A stretch of 64,000 nucleotides of DNA from assembly GCA_002633005.1 (NCBI GenBank), contig NMRA01000178.1:258240-322239 (forward strand), read 5' to 3'. Origin of the DNA: Phoronis australis. Lineage: Eukaryota; Phoronida; Phoronidae. Positions 22,587 to 36,972 of the stretch are shown piece after piece. Position numbers and translations under genes: made by a program. Below the pieces are notes generated by a model. That model was not told where the DNA came from. It saw only the letters and a program-made list of their open reading frames with translations, and did no database searches. The number at the start of each line of letters is the position of its first letter. Within the stretch, counting starts at the first letter, position 1.

Positions 22587-25500
22587 TCATCGCTTGCGAC
22601 TTTTATGTTTCGGACTACGATCTCTGTCTCGATATTTAGAGCCATAGTCTGCGTCACGATGCCGTTCCCTGTCGTGATGTTTTGACTTTTCATGTTTGTT
22701 TCGTTTTGGTGATCTTTCCCTTGACCTGCTTCTCCTAGGTGATCTGTCTTGTTGCCTTGGTGACCTGTCTCGTTGCCTAGGTGACCTGTCTCGTTGCCTA
22801 GGTGACCTGTCTCGTTGCCTAGGTGACCTGTCTCGTTGCCTAGGTGACCTCTTTCGTTGCTTAGGACTCCTGCTCCGAGATCGACTCCTCTGTGTTTTGT
22901 CGTATCTCTCCTTGTAACCACCAGATCTCTGCCTAGGTCCTTCATCCTATAACAAAAACAATTTTTGCAACAACTGTCCAGTGGCAATTCAATTACAAAA
23001 GGGATTTCTGAGTCTGTTAATAACAGCTTATTATTGGTCAAGATCAGATCAAGTAAGTTGGCTTGACCCGCGCGGCAAGATCTGAAAGCATTACATTTAC
23101 AGTCAACGTGCAAACGAAGACACTGTAAGTGTTGGGTCATAGAAGCAGGGTAACTTTCATTGGATTGTCTTAGGCAGTATTATAAAGTCACTTCTGGGAG
23201 TCTGTTATGTGAAAGTGACTTAAAACAGAAATTTGGTCTTACGTTCCCACTTCACAATTGTTGAATAAAGATTTGAGTATTATAAATGTATTACCATCCA
23301 AGAACATTTTCCGCAATGTCATGAATGTAAAATCTCCTGTCAAAAAATTGTGGAAAATACATCAATTCGATGCGTAAAGCGCGATATCCTGCGATTGAAA
23401 GCATTGGTGAGAAGGCCCTTTTGATTGCATTCGAGAAACCGATTTTGAATGAGCAGCACACAATATTGCGACTCATGCTACACTTGTTTGTGTGACTTTT
23501 CTGTTACCCCCTCCATTTGACATCATTTGCAGTATTTTACACCTGCCGTGTCCCTCTGTGTACATTTAATTGTTACTAGCTTTTGTTCTGTGGTGGTATT
23601 TTATTTCCACTTGGGAATGACACCAGTATGTTTCAAAATATCATGTCTCCTGGTAAGTTACTTTACCAGTATTCTGTTCAGTGTTGAACTTAGTTCCGAG
23701 GATACGAACAGAATGGAATAAATACAGTCAACAACAAGTGTCATGTGTTTAACAAGTACTACCAAATAGAAATAATTTACATACAGAAATTAGCCCAGTA
23801 AGTAGCGGTTAATATGCATATATACTGAGAGACTTTGCACTTTTACTCAACTGAGATTCAATTATCTTTAAGAAATTTTTGCGTGGAGCGTAAAACCAAA
23901 TTTCTTCCTTCAGTCTTCAGTTATTTTTCACAAAATAGACCGCTGAAATTACTTTTAACTTTTCGTAAAAAACAAGCAGAGACCAGAGGTTGAAATCAAA
24001 AGTCATTTTAACTAAAGAGTGGTAGACACCAGCTTTGGTGACCTTTTGCTCACCATGTGTTTTGAAGGCCTCTTCTCATCACGGGTGCGCTCTTCTCTGT
24101 CGCGGTGTTTTTTCTTCTTTTCTTTTTTATCCGTTTCTTCATCAGACATCACCAAATTGTACTCTCTGGGACGGATTTAGGAACAACTAGCTAGCAATGA
24201 ATGTGTAGACTACTTGGACCTGGTTTGCAACACATCACGTTGTCAAATCTCAGACTAATATTCATGAGACTACCGTAAAGCCTCTCCAATTTGGGAGTCT
24301 CTAGAATTTGGACACGGAAACTATCATGGCAAATTTTTATTATCTTGATTCTGGAATTTGGGACAAGTGTGATTTTAGCATTCACCATATTTCAGACAAT
24401 GTGTTTTCAATCTACAGATTGGGTGATTTGTATGTTTTTGGTGATTCGTGAATTTGGGACAGCCAATATTGCCTATTTCTAGAATTTGGAAAAATCTCTG
24501 TCCTTGAGCAAAATAATTTTTCACTGTCCCACAGCTGAAAATTTTTACTGTAAATAGACGATGCTTACTTTTTGGTACCATGTTATCTGAACAATAATTG
24601 GAATGTATTTAAAAGTTGCTATTGTAAACACGCTCTGTTATTTTGGCCGTTTTGAATGTGTCTCCACTTATTCCTAACTCAGATCATGAGTGACTTCCAG
24701 ACTAAATAACTAACAGTCTCTTCTCATTTAAAGCCGGCCAACTGTTCAGTAGCGCTAGGACCTCCCTGTGCACCAAAACATTGCAAGATTACATGAGATA
24801 TCGTAGAGTACTTTAAATGAGAACATGCGATTTTTGCTAGACTTTAGCGAGGCCCAAACATAGGTCCTAGCGTTACTCAACTCTACTCAGGATTAATTTC
24901 ATTTATGTGTCAAAAACAATGTGGCTGACCAAATAGGTTTCGAGATAAAAAGCTAGGTGGAGTTATAGTAGTTAACCATTGTGGTCTTGACGCAGAAAAT
25001 GACACGGTATGGCAAGCCAAGTTATTGAATCTGTTCTACAAACTAATATCATATGCCATGCCCAAAATCCCTAATGTTCAGTGTAATCTGTATAAGCTGA
25101 GATCAAAGATATGTGGCTCAAATCATGACACAATCTAACGTTCGACATGTGGAGGAGTGTTAACAGCTGATAGATTTGAACAGGACTGTAAACTACTACT
25201 GAAGTGAAGGATATTTCAAACTGGTATGGAAGTTCAGTGTAACTGTACAGCTGTCAATACACACTGAACAAGCTGTACATACATGGACTAGATTGATGAA
25301 AATCAATTTGAAGATTATTACAAGACGTGATAAAAGGATACTGGCCCAGTCTAGACTTGTTCTTCACCACATATTTGGCACCCTGTGTCTCGCTTGTCTC
25401 CTTGCCATCCATATGCTCGACACCCCGCCCTGAAAACACAATAACATATTGAAGCCGTAGCTTGGTGAAATTAATAACAGTAATGAATTACTGCCACATC

Positions 25501-28500
25501 CTGATCACATCTTACACGTTTTACAGTTTGATCCCTTATCGGATTTTCGCTGAACTTGGGGACCAAGTTCTGTGTTAAAGTTGTTCAACTTAATGCTCAT
25601 GTCTTGCCATTCGACTTATGCAGGTTCCACTGTGGAAATGACTGCAACACAACGTTCCCCCTTAATGGTGTGAAACAACTTCATAGCTAAAACGGGTTGT
25701 AGGTGCATTACTCTGAAAGCAAGGGTGCATTTTCCGTAAGATCAAAAAGTAGCAACTAACTTCACGTTTATCAACAACTTTCATTAACGACATTAATGAA
25801 CTATATGTGCCAGTGTAAAGTACAAGTTACAAAGACTCGGTATATAACCTTTGGTGAAACGGGCCCCAGGTTATGAAGTAATGCACTATACAGTTTGGTG
25901 ACAATTCCCACTAATTTCACCCAAACAATGTTGCCGAAATTGTAAGCTTTCAATTTTTGAAGTCTACCTACACTACAAACGAGCACACATTAAAGGTTAA
26001 TTTCAGTGGTTAAAATTATCTAATGGGAAGTCATATGTCGAAGACACACAAACGCAAACAAATAAGTATTCTGAACACTTCATCTATGCGCAATTACATG
26101 ATTGTTTCTAAACCACTAAATCCAATGCAGCAATTCAATGTGCTGGGCAGGCTACTTGCTTCTCTAGCTGATTGTCAGGCAATGCAATGACCGAGGGGTA
26201 TGCCTGTTGCATGTTTTACCACATTAAACATTAGGACTGACCAGACACATTGTCCAGGAAGGTCACTTTGTAATGCAGATGTATTTCCCAGCTAAGATTA
26301 CGACTTCACCAATTAGTGAGTGGAATGTACTGGCCAGTTTGATCTTATTCCAGGTAATGACCATAGAAACTGGAAATCAAGGATAAACCCTGGAGTATGC
26401 CTTTAAAGCTTATCCAAGTAAATACTCCCTAACATGATTTAAGCAAAAACCCATACATCACGTTTCCAACGTACCTTTGCCTTTCCATTTTAATTTGGCA
26501 ACAGACTGGCTGAAGTCAACATGTATTCGTCGGTCGTCGATTAGAACATTGTCCATCTTGAAGTAAGCATTCTCGCAACTTTGAGTCTTCAAAGATAAAC
26601 AACCATTGCAATACATTGAATAAGTGCAATAATCAGACATGTAGATCTTTGGGCAATAGTCTAATATAACATGCCCGCATTTTGAGAACAAATTTGAAGC
26701 CCGTTATTCAGTGGAGAATACTGGTTCTCAAAATATGGGCACATTATATCAGACTATTACAGATCTTCATACTGTCTGTATTGCCAACACATCATGTGAC
26801 TTTAGCATAACCTCGATGGATGCACTCATGTGAGGAATTGAAAGATCACAGAATAAACCGTAGGTAATATACTACAAATATTTGAAATTGGCCTAAACAG
26901 ACCAAATACTCTAACGTCCACCTTATTCAATAATATCCATACTTTACAGATCACATTGTACATGACCAATTTAAACATTCAAACTCCTTGACAACTGGTA
27001 GATTGTATGCAGTCCTCGACAACAGATAAATTGCATCCTTCTAAAAGGTTTCACCAGCTATCTTAAGTGTCCAAGCTTGACTGACCATTGTATGGAGACG
27101 AGTATACAAAAATTGTACTCACACTTAGTACAGTCCCAAGAGTTCAAATTCAGCTCCCTAATCAGAATATGTCTAGACCTACTGTATGGTTAGACATGTG
27201 AGCTGTCACATGATCGTCAGGCACAAGAACAGAAGAGAAAGGACTCGGGTTTTGCAGAATGTAAATTTATGCTGCAATGCTACTGCGAACTCAAAAACTT
27301 TAAGTGTCCGCAAAGACTATTAATCTTTTTCCCAAGTTCATTTTGTACATCATTCAAACTCGACAAAATGCCACCAGACATTGGTAAACCTTAGTGGGCC
27401 AACAGAGCCACAGTACACAACTCACCGATATCAGGAACTGATTTGGCTAATCAGCACACAAAGGGTTAACGTAGTGTCACTGTCTGCCTATCATTTTGTC
27501 AGTTACATATCAACAAACTAGACGAGAGCTATTTAATTGACCTATCTCAGTGACCTTGGTTCAGAAAGTGGATGAACTTTAATAACCTAAGTATTTATTT
27601 TGGTTTAAAGACTTAATTTCTTTTTTTTCAATCATTAAAATCGATAATGTTATACCTACATCAAAATACAACAGTTATTGTCATTTAAAATGTGAACGCA
27701 TTTTTGGGAAACTGTACACTGAAATAGAGAAATATTCGGCAGCAACACAGCTGGAAACAATCAATGAAAAAATGAGTAACTTTCAAAATACCGAAATTAC
27801 CAAATATCACATCAAAACAACTCCAGTAAAACCAACTCACTTCTTTGAATTCAATAAATGCATATTGTAAAGATTCTCCACTCTTGTGATCCTTGATAAC
27901 TTCACAGCTGAAAAATAAAATATCCAACTCAAAACAGTTACTGACTGTAGATTAGATTTAGTAACATCGTCTAAACAAAGTGTTATGAACCTTGACTTTG
28001 TGTGATTGAAAGTTGACATTCGCAAAGCTCCTTCTTCAAATGACTGATATGACCCCGAGTGTTACAACTAATAAATGTTAGAAAAAATATTTTCAATTCT
28101 TGTGATCTGCACTTTCTCTTGTAAATTTTTCTTGTAAAGACGAGTTACAAATGATTTTTGAATCCACCATGAGAAATTATAGCTTTGTATTCTTCCAATT
28201 TTGTTTTGCAGTAGTAGAGACCAGCAATTATAAACCACTAAATACCTTCTAGCTGCCAGCAGGTGTACAAGACAACAACTAGTATAAAGTAAACAATGAG
28301 CGTGTCGGTGCTAAAATATATTGAAATATTCCCCACGTTTCGTGCAGTACGCTTTTTACGAGGGCATGACACAGACAATCTGTCGTTTTACTTCATACTA
28401 CTTTACTCTTCTTAACCTCCAGTAACTACATGACATTTAAACACCTATGATGACAAAAACTGAATGCAAAAAGGATGGCACTGTCATGTGCTTGAGATTC

Positions 28501-31500
28501 ATCACAAAGTGAATGACTAGCAATTAAATATGCGACTGGTCATCAAAACCATGTGTGTAACAGAACTATTAAAAAGTAAATGTCACATCATATCTGGTGA
28601 AACACTGCACCTGACAATGTCACCAAAGCGCGAGAATATAATCTCCAGATCCTCCTCTGTTGTGACAGGGTTCAGTTTACATACAAACAGGACGTTCTCA
28701 GGTGGTGGGGCATCAGCTGCAGGCAGGTCACCGATCTAGTAAATACACAAACGTAAAATCAATCAAACGAATTCACAATTTACAAAAAAAACACAAAAAG
28801 GCATTTAGAGCGTTCTGATGACATTCTATCACTGTTTGAGAAGACCGTTGTATTGAGATATGTCATCGCATCATTTCAAGTGCAAAATAATGTTTCTTGC
28901 ACAGAATACATTAATTTTTAAATAAACATCTCCTCTGCACATGAATCAACTGCCGCAACTTTGCAGTTTATGACTCTTCCGTGTTCACAAAAAATTGTTG
29001 GTGTCAGAAAATAATACAGAATGTGTGTGTGTGTGTGTGTGNNNNNNNNNNNNNNNNNNNNACGTGTATCAGACCGCCTGCAATTATTTTTTTAATTACC
29101 TAATGCTGGCCATTACATCCTACCCCATGATCATGATACATGACCATGATTTTGAAAGGACAATTACTATGAACGAAGCTTTATTACGACTTAGTATGAC
29201 TCATCAGTATTGGTAGAAAGTCAACCAACTTTAATCTCTAGCAAAAGTAGCAAGCAACTGAACCATAAAACCTAGCTCTCTACCAAAACAACCTTCTCAC
29301 CAATGCCTCCACACAATATTCTGAAAAAAGTACATATGACTAATATGCAAATTGTTATCACTCAAAACAGCAACAAATGCCTCACCATCTCCAAAATCTG
29401 GGCATTAGCCTTGGCCTCTTTCTCTTGGTGAATTTCTTCCACTTCTCTCTCGGTCTTCCCCTCCGTGTCATCAATTTCTTCATCAACCCCTATGTAGCCT
29501 TGGCCCTACAAAAACACATAATAGTGAACAAGATGAACAACGTACACACTTGACACAAGACACTGGACACAAGACACTGGAGACAAGACACTGAAAACAT
29601 AGAAATTAGGAAGCGAAGCAATAGGCAATGTAATGGCACAGCCGTAAAATTCAACTTGGCTTGTTTCAGTTTTAGTTTTTCGTTGGTACATCTCCCCCAT
29701 GATAATCTTGAGTGAATATAGCCATCACCGGCATACACTGCAAAGCAATGGTGAAACAGTGTAAGCTTAAACTATCTGATGATGCATGGAGGAAGTGCTT
29801 CACATGCACACAAACAAAACACACATTTCCAAGCTCTATTAAACCAAAGCGTTCATAGAAGCTCTTGTACTTCGACAGGCTTGGTTTTCGGTGGTGATCC
29901 AGGTTAATACTGGACACTACAGTGTAACTGGTCATCGAAACATCATAGGCCACACGACACCCTCAAGCTTCCCTAAGTGTGGCACGGTAGTTGAAACTCC
30001 AAAACATCTAAAGAAAATCATTCTGCCTACCAAAGGCTTCCCAATATACTACATGATGGATACATACACTGCCTGGAAGAAATCGCTTAATCATTCAGGT
30101 TTAACAGTCTATATGAAGAGGCAAGAGGATGCGTTTATATTGAAGCGTCAAAAGGGCTACTTACATCTAACTGTTCCTTTGTTGGCTCTGGAGATTGTTC
30201 AGGAACCTCTAACCCAGGTGGGTCATTGTAGGGGTCATCCAGTATGACTGTGTGGAATATCCTGGGAAGATATATAACAGTCACTAGCATGTACTAATCA
30301 CTGATAACATGTCACGACACTGACCTACATGCAGACGGACACACTTGTCACTGACCTACTTAAAGAAGAATAGTGTGAGGGCAGTAGAGGAGTATGGGAA
30401 GGTTTCATGCCTTACAACAAAATGACAGAGTTGCGTCTGATTATTCTCGATTTGGTGCTGCCAATCAACTAGCAAGAGCCACAAACAACCTGGGCCAGCC
30501 AGCTTGCTAGACTCACGATTATGGCGACACTGTTAATAATAATAATAATAATTCCTCTAAATCCCACCAATGTCTGGAAAAAGTGAATAACATCCAAGGA
30601 CATTTAATAATCTACGGGCTGCCAGCCCATTTCGCACTTTATCTCAACACTTCATGTTAAAGACATATAAACATGTATTTTGCTAGTGAAAACTTGAATG
30701 TATGATTTAAATACTTTCTAAAAGTTCATATTTCATTAAAAATGATGTGATACACCCAAAAACTACATATTTCAATTTTAAGTAATGTTCACCTAAAAAG
30801 CGACAATACAAACTCAGCTCACTATCTAGGTAGGTACCCAGGAAATTATTGCTGAAGTTGGCGCGACAAAATGTGTTTAATTCTTTCTCCTGTTTTCTAA
30901 TGTATTCTAAATCCTTGGAACATCAGGAGATGAAATCTCACAATACTAAGCCACAAATGCACAATTTTCATTAGTTAATCATTCACTGACTAGTTTCAAC
31001 TGATCAATCAGTATAGGGAAAGCATGACTGTGCAAATTACAGCAGTACTCAGATACGTCATATTGGTCAGATCTCCTGCTCCGGAGTAATTCTGTCATTT
31101 ACCATCATATTTTTCCTCTACCAATTTCGCCGATCTTGGTTCAACAACATCAATAATTTTAAAGTAGGTATTATCTTTTGCTTTCAAGTGATTCTCCCAG
31201 GAAATAGATGCTCAAAATCTGTAGCATATTCATGCCATAAAATAAAAATGTGGAATCTATGTAAATCTGATTATAAATAGTTGTCATTCCTCTAAGCCAT
31301 GTATCTAACATTGTAAGATCTGCACTACTCAGAAAATACAATGAAAGCATTGAACTTCCAATATACACGATGTCTTCCGTATGTAGTGTTGTGGAATAAA
31401 CACATGAGTGACTTTTATAAAACTTCACTAGTCGAGGTTCAAAACTTGTTTCAAGAAAACTCACAATTTCCAGCCAAATTATTATTATTAAACGAGTGTT

Positions 31501-34500
31501 CAAAAACTATTTATTACACGTTTATTATCTGGTTATATCTTCCTGACGGTACTTATCGCAAGATTTGGCACTGATATCTCTGCCTCCGACAATCGCCATA
31601 AAGCATACATTTATGCTTAGATACCTATAAATTGTAGAGCCACAAAATCATACGGCACACAGTCAATCATGTAGTTGCACACACACACACATACCTTATG
31701 TCTTGATATGGTCGGTTGTTTCCATCACAGATTGCTTCATTCAGTTTCTCTAGTGTGTCAAACCCCTCTGACACTTCTCCAAACACTGTGTGCACCCCAT
31801 CAAGGTAGTCAAGGTTCTCTCCACTTGTGATGAAGAACTAGAATAAGGTGTACTAGAATTAAATCTGTTCGTCAAATCCCTCACTCTCTCACTTAACAAA
31901 CAACGTGGAGCTCGGTTCAAAGTGTCATCTGCGTCATCTTTAACATAATTTATAAAACTGTTAAAAGTTTAAATTATTCATAAAATAACAAGACATCTTA
32001 TATGAAATTTGACATGACAAGTGTTGTGATTTTACAAAAACCTGATGACAAAATTTTATAGTCTTGAGTTAACTTTTTTTTTATTTTACTATCAATCGAA
32101 AATTACTGCCAAAACATAATCTAAAATTGAATAGACTAGTTACCTGTGACCCATGCATGTTACTGCCATTATTCACCATGGATACCAGACCAGACTTCTT
32201 ATGCTTTATTCTGGGTTTCACTTCCATTTCAAAGAATTTGGCTTGCTCACCGTAGATTTTACTAAAACCAGATGGCACACTTACACCAAGCAAACTGAAC
32301 TTTTTATCCAACAGCTAAACCATTACTGCTACTGACTCACACAAATCTTGACCAAATGAAACACAGATTATAATATAATTCTTTAAGACTGTCTTTATTC
32401 AACATAACACTAACAGTTTCACTCAGCACTTTATAGATTTGGAGGAAAGTTTCAGGGAAAATTGTAAGTCCGTCAAGATCGATTAGATTCGACTGCGTGA
32501 TCGCAGGTGTGAATCCAAGATCCTGACGAGAACAAACATAGGGGTGCTTTAAATCTCCATTAAAGCATCATCGCAACTGCCACTGAGAAAAATAAATAGA
32601 TTCTTAACAAGGGAACAGATATAAATTTAACCATTCAGCTTGTGGATAAAGCTTGCGGTGAAATTACGATACAATAACCTCTTGATGGAGGTCAGTGTTC
32701 TCCAAGTGAGTTCTTGTGTCATTACACTTCAGCTGAACAAAGACGTAGGGTATGCTCATCAACACAAAATAAAAGCAACATATAGAACATCAATTTAACA
32801 ATTTAGGGACATTTTGACAAAAATTAAATCCAACAAAGTATATGTGATTAATTTAAAACAAGTAAGAGTAACACCTTTCAGTAAGAATGAAAGAGTCATG
32901 AAAAGTCAGAAGGTCAAAAGGTAGGGATGTCGAATGGACACCAAAGGCAAATCAACTCACGAGAACACAGACGCACCACCACGCCCAGTCCCTGTTGGAT
33001 CCCCAGTCTGAGCCACAAGATTTTGCTGTAAGAAAACAGCAAAATTTACATAATGACAAAATCTATCGTTAAATAGAAGATCTTATTCAAATGACTCCAT
33101 TTTCCTTTGTTTAATAGTTGGCTGAACATTGTCAGTTAAAAATATTCCACAGTAGAACATTATAAGAAGGTTAAACAATCAGTTATTTCTTAAAAAGTCC
33201 GACTGGGAAGTCATTGGAAGGTTATTAAAATGATAAATCCAGACTCTTGTAGATGTCATATGTCCTTTAAATCAAACCATGGCAGACCAATGATGTGAAT
33301 TCTTAACATTAAACAAATATAACAAAAAACAATTTGACAAATCAGAAACTGATAGACAATTCAAAGTGGATATAAATTTACCTTCCTAGAAAACAACTTT
33401 TAATTTACAGCACTGACCGTTATGACATTGGAGCACTGACCGTTATGACATTGGTCTCAAATGGCTCCTCATCCTCTATGTGAGATCACTAAACTTGACA
33501 AGAATGGACAGTTGGTTGAAATGCGAAGCTGCAAGTCGCCGAGCAGTCTCAAGCAAACTGTCAGTTCTTTACAAGAACAAAAATCACTTCACATCTGAGT
33601 AAAGAACAGGGACCGGTTCCAAAAACTGACCTAAGGTCATTTTTGACGAATGCATAAGATTTGTCTTAACTTCCAAACTTTGAAACTTCCACATCTGGTA
33701 AGATAGTCAAATTAAGACGAAACTTAAAAACTTAAGTCAAACTTAAGATCTCTTTGAAACGGTCTTTGGACAATTATAAATTTTATCTTAAACTTTTTAT
33801 ACTAAATCGTTGTTGTACTTTATGCATTCCACAAACCTGAACAGAGTGGAAGAGACACCAGTTGTAATACTTGATCTTGCATAACTTGAGGAAGTTCAGG
33901 CAGCCTGAATGAAAAGCAAGATTAAGAACACAGCAAAAAGTAATACAGCTAGGCTAAATAACAGTTGGTACCCCTCTAGCAGTTGGTACCCCTATAGCAG
34001 TCATTCAGAAAAAGACTTGGGCCGGAACAATAAACAGAAGAAGTCATTTTTTGAAATGAGGCTTTTTTAACGACATATTTTTTAAATTTGGAATTGTGGA
34101 CTCTTGACAAGGAAACGTGAACAGAACAGATGATCATGTTATAATCCAGGTTGGCAATTACACCGCAGCCATGACGCAAACATACAGGAGCCATGGTACA
34201 CCCCAATAAAAAGTTTTTTATCTCAAAATACAGTGAGTAACATGAATGAAACATGCACGTATACACATGGAGTTATGATTAACAGATCAAAATTCTGGAG
34301 ACAATATAATTTGAACATATCCATGAAAAACTGCACAGGGTGCCATTTTGAGGAAGTTATGCGAAATTATGCCTAACCCAACAGAAGCAGGTTCTCAAAC
34401 CATGAGGATTTCACTGTATCAGAAGACTTTCACTGCATCAGGAGAACTACATATATGTAAAGTATATTATTTATGTCGAGATGAGGCCTAATGTTATGGA

Positions 34501-35682
34501 CAACTATGTGCTCCATAAGTTTGGAACATATACTCGGGAACCCAATGGTCGTCCGCCTAAGCATAAAACCGACTTGCTGTTGTACTCACCGAATTATTCC
34601 ACTTCAAAGTTATGATCTGAATAGGATTCGATTTAACTCTCACAGATATACCGCATTCATCGATTCGGAAGTTTTCTTTAATTTGTGCCGAGTTATTTCA
34701 AATGTGCACTGCCTTCGGCAGCCATTTTATTGTGACACCTAAGGTCGTCATATGCTGCCCCCTTTTGTAAAAACTGAGAAACATGCAGAAAAAGGCCAAC
34801 GAAGTAATGAAAATTGCAACAGCCTGTTTTTATTGACATAAACTCGATTTGAAGCTTTGATGTTGAGCTCTGCACTGTGGTTTCCAATAAAAGCCAATTG
34901 GACAACATTTCAATGCAGTTTAATGGTGAATGCGTGAGGCAAAAATGTTAAGAACCCAGCGTATCGCATTTGTCTGCGGATTTTTCCTTTGGCCTTCTAG
35001 ATCCTACTAGTGCCTGGGACAAACAGATACATTGCATAAACAAACCCTGGATCATGTTTTGTGTCCCGTCGGAAGAAAATTTAAATTCGAAAACATCTTC
35101 TGAAAACGCACAAAAAGTGTATTAGTAAAATCTACTGATTTTTAAGTGGTTTTAAAAAACAATCGGTAAACTCACCGATTTTTGTCTCATTACTTTGATA
35201 CGTGTCTCTTCCGATAAGTTAGTACCTAACGTGCACACGAGCACTCCAAATCGGAACGCTAAGTCCCGCGTGGTTGCGCTGCACGCGAAACAAGATGGCA
35301 GACGACCTTTGGAGCCTGACGACAATAGGTAACCGGACTATATATGGGATATGGCTATGCAGGTGAGTGATATTGGGCGGTAGTTTGAAGCCAAAGTTTT
35401 AACTTTTATCATCTTACTTGGAGATGGGTGCTACGTTTGCAGTTAGCCACTCTGACGGAACTGCAGATGTTTGACATGATTTGGATGAAACAGGTTCTCA
35501 AAATCTGGGACCGCTATATCCGACAAGTGCCCACTGTACGTCATCAATGGTCATGTTGCAATGTATTTCACACAGACAGTGCCAGTGCACAAACGATGTA
35601 GGGCCTACTTACACCTTGGTCGTTCTTCAGTATAGAGGTCAATCGTCAAATCTCCTAAGGACGTTTCTAATATAACAGCCAT
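22587..35682 (-). CDS. PPIL4: PPIL4: cyclophilin-RRM-RS protein, 13 exons
   Basis: Exons in transcript order are 35613-35682, 33837-33904, 32961-33025, 32144-32261, 31695-31837, 30165-30261, 29386-29505, 28611-28735, 27841-27907, 26475-26586, 25342-25429, 24054-24165 and 22587-22946. All phases close, giving 514 codons (human 492). Order of domains: N-terminal cyclophilin-like fold (starts [20 protein letters not shown], about residues 1-165), acidic linker, RRM (about 236-320; RNP2 [11 protein letters not shown]1-like QYAFIEF, then [21 protein letters not shown]), and a Lys/Arg/Ser-rich tail with SPRQRDR repeats. PPIL4 is a nuclear, spliceosome-associated cyclophilin. At the catalytic centre, compared with cyclophilin A, the Arg55 and Phe60 positions read Ser and Leu and Trp121 reads Tyr, so isomerase activity is doubtful. 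It is divergently paired with KRR1. Confidence 0.96.
22738..22863. repeat. In-frame 21-bp coding minisatellite in PPIL4 last exon
   Basis: Six tandem 21-bp units encode heptads on the minus strand: SPKQRKR, four exact SPRQRDR, and SPRQQDR. Four units are nearly identical at DNA level, so the array is young and likely polymorphic in length. Because 21 is a multiple of 3, copy changes keep the frame. The array also opens long antisense and out-of-frame reading frames that are not genes. Confidence 0.93.
24271..24552. mobile_element. MITE-like element with TACCGTAAA / TTTACTGTA ends
   Basis: It begins TACCGTAAAG and ends TTTTTACTGTAA, with AATTTGGGA and CTAGAATTTGG motifs inside. A diverged relative lies at about 11760-11938 (CCTATTTCTAAAATTTGG then TTTTTACTGTAA) and another near 61671 (TACGGTAAAATTCTTCAGTT). 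No coding frame is supported. It lies between PPIL4 exons 11 and 12. Confidence 0.6.
24721..24877. repeat. Two interleaved inverted repeats
   Basis: TTCTCATTTAAAG (24721-24733) pairs perfectly with 24811-24823. AGTAGCGCTAGGACCT (24748-24763) pairs, with one mismatch, with 24862-24877. The order is A-B-A'-B', so both stems overlap as in an H-type pseudoknot. It lies in a PPIL4 intron. Confidence 0.8.
26658..26756. mobile_element. Hairpin element next to PPIL4 exon 10
   Basis: TAGTCTAATATAACATGCCC on the left is inverted on the right as GGGCACATTATATCAGACTA, with GAGAAC/GTTCTC extending the arms and an outer AGATCTTT/AGATCTTC pairing. It lies 72 bp upstream (transcript sense) of exon 10. Related GGTTCTCAAAAT wording occurs at 35491. 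Confidence 0.7.
29042..29061. other. Assembly gap (20 N) after a (GT)n run
   Basis: A short (GT)n tract at about 29023-29041 runs directly into 20 N. The gap falls in a PPIL4 intron and does not interrupt an exon. Confidence 0.98.
29062..29098 (+). mobile_element. 3' fragment of the tRNA-derived SINE
   Basis: ACGTGTATCAGACCGCCTGC followed by AATTATTTTT matches the 3' ends of the SINEs ending at 20875 and 58048. The 5' part falls in the N gap. Confidence 0.7.
33409..33454. repeat. 23-bp tandem duplication
   Basis: AGCACTGACCGTTATGACAT plus TGG is present twice without difference. It lies in a PPIL4 intron. Confidence 0.9.
33610..33777. mobile_element. Possible short inverted-repeat element
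   Basis: GGACCGGTTCCAAAAA at the left is imperfectly inverted at the right as CTTTGAAACGGTCTTT. The interior is AT-rich, with further partly complementary TTAAGAC/GTCTTAA words. No coding frame is present. Confidence 0.5.

Positions 35683-36972
<1,290 letters not shown>

Noticed and set aside
22331-23140. 269-codon minus-strand frame with GNETGHL repeats
   Set aside because: It reads the PPIL4 RS-repeat exon in a shifted frame and continues into intron and 3' flank. The 21-bp repeat keeps any frame open. The correct frame encodes SPRQRDR and splices at 22946.
28995-29216. 73-codon frame through the 29-kb gap
   Set aside because: It consists of a (GT)n repeat, N and a SINE fragment inside a PPIL4 intron.
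35294-35327. Plus-strand mini-exon ATGGCAGACGACCTTTGG... ending ATAG|GTAACC
   Set aside because: It has good start context and a donor, but lies inside PPIL4 intron 1, has no recognisable product, and has no clear partner exon; KRR1 needs no upstream exon.
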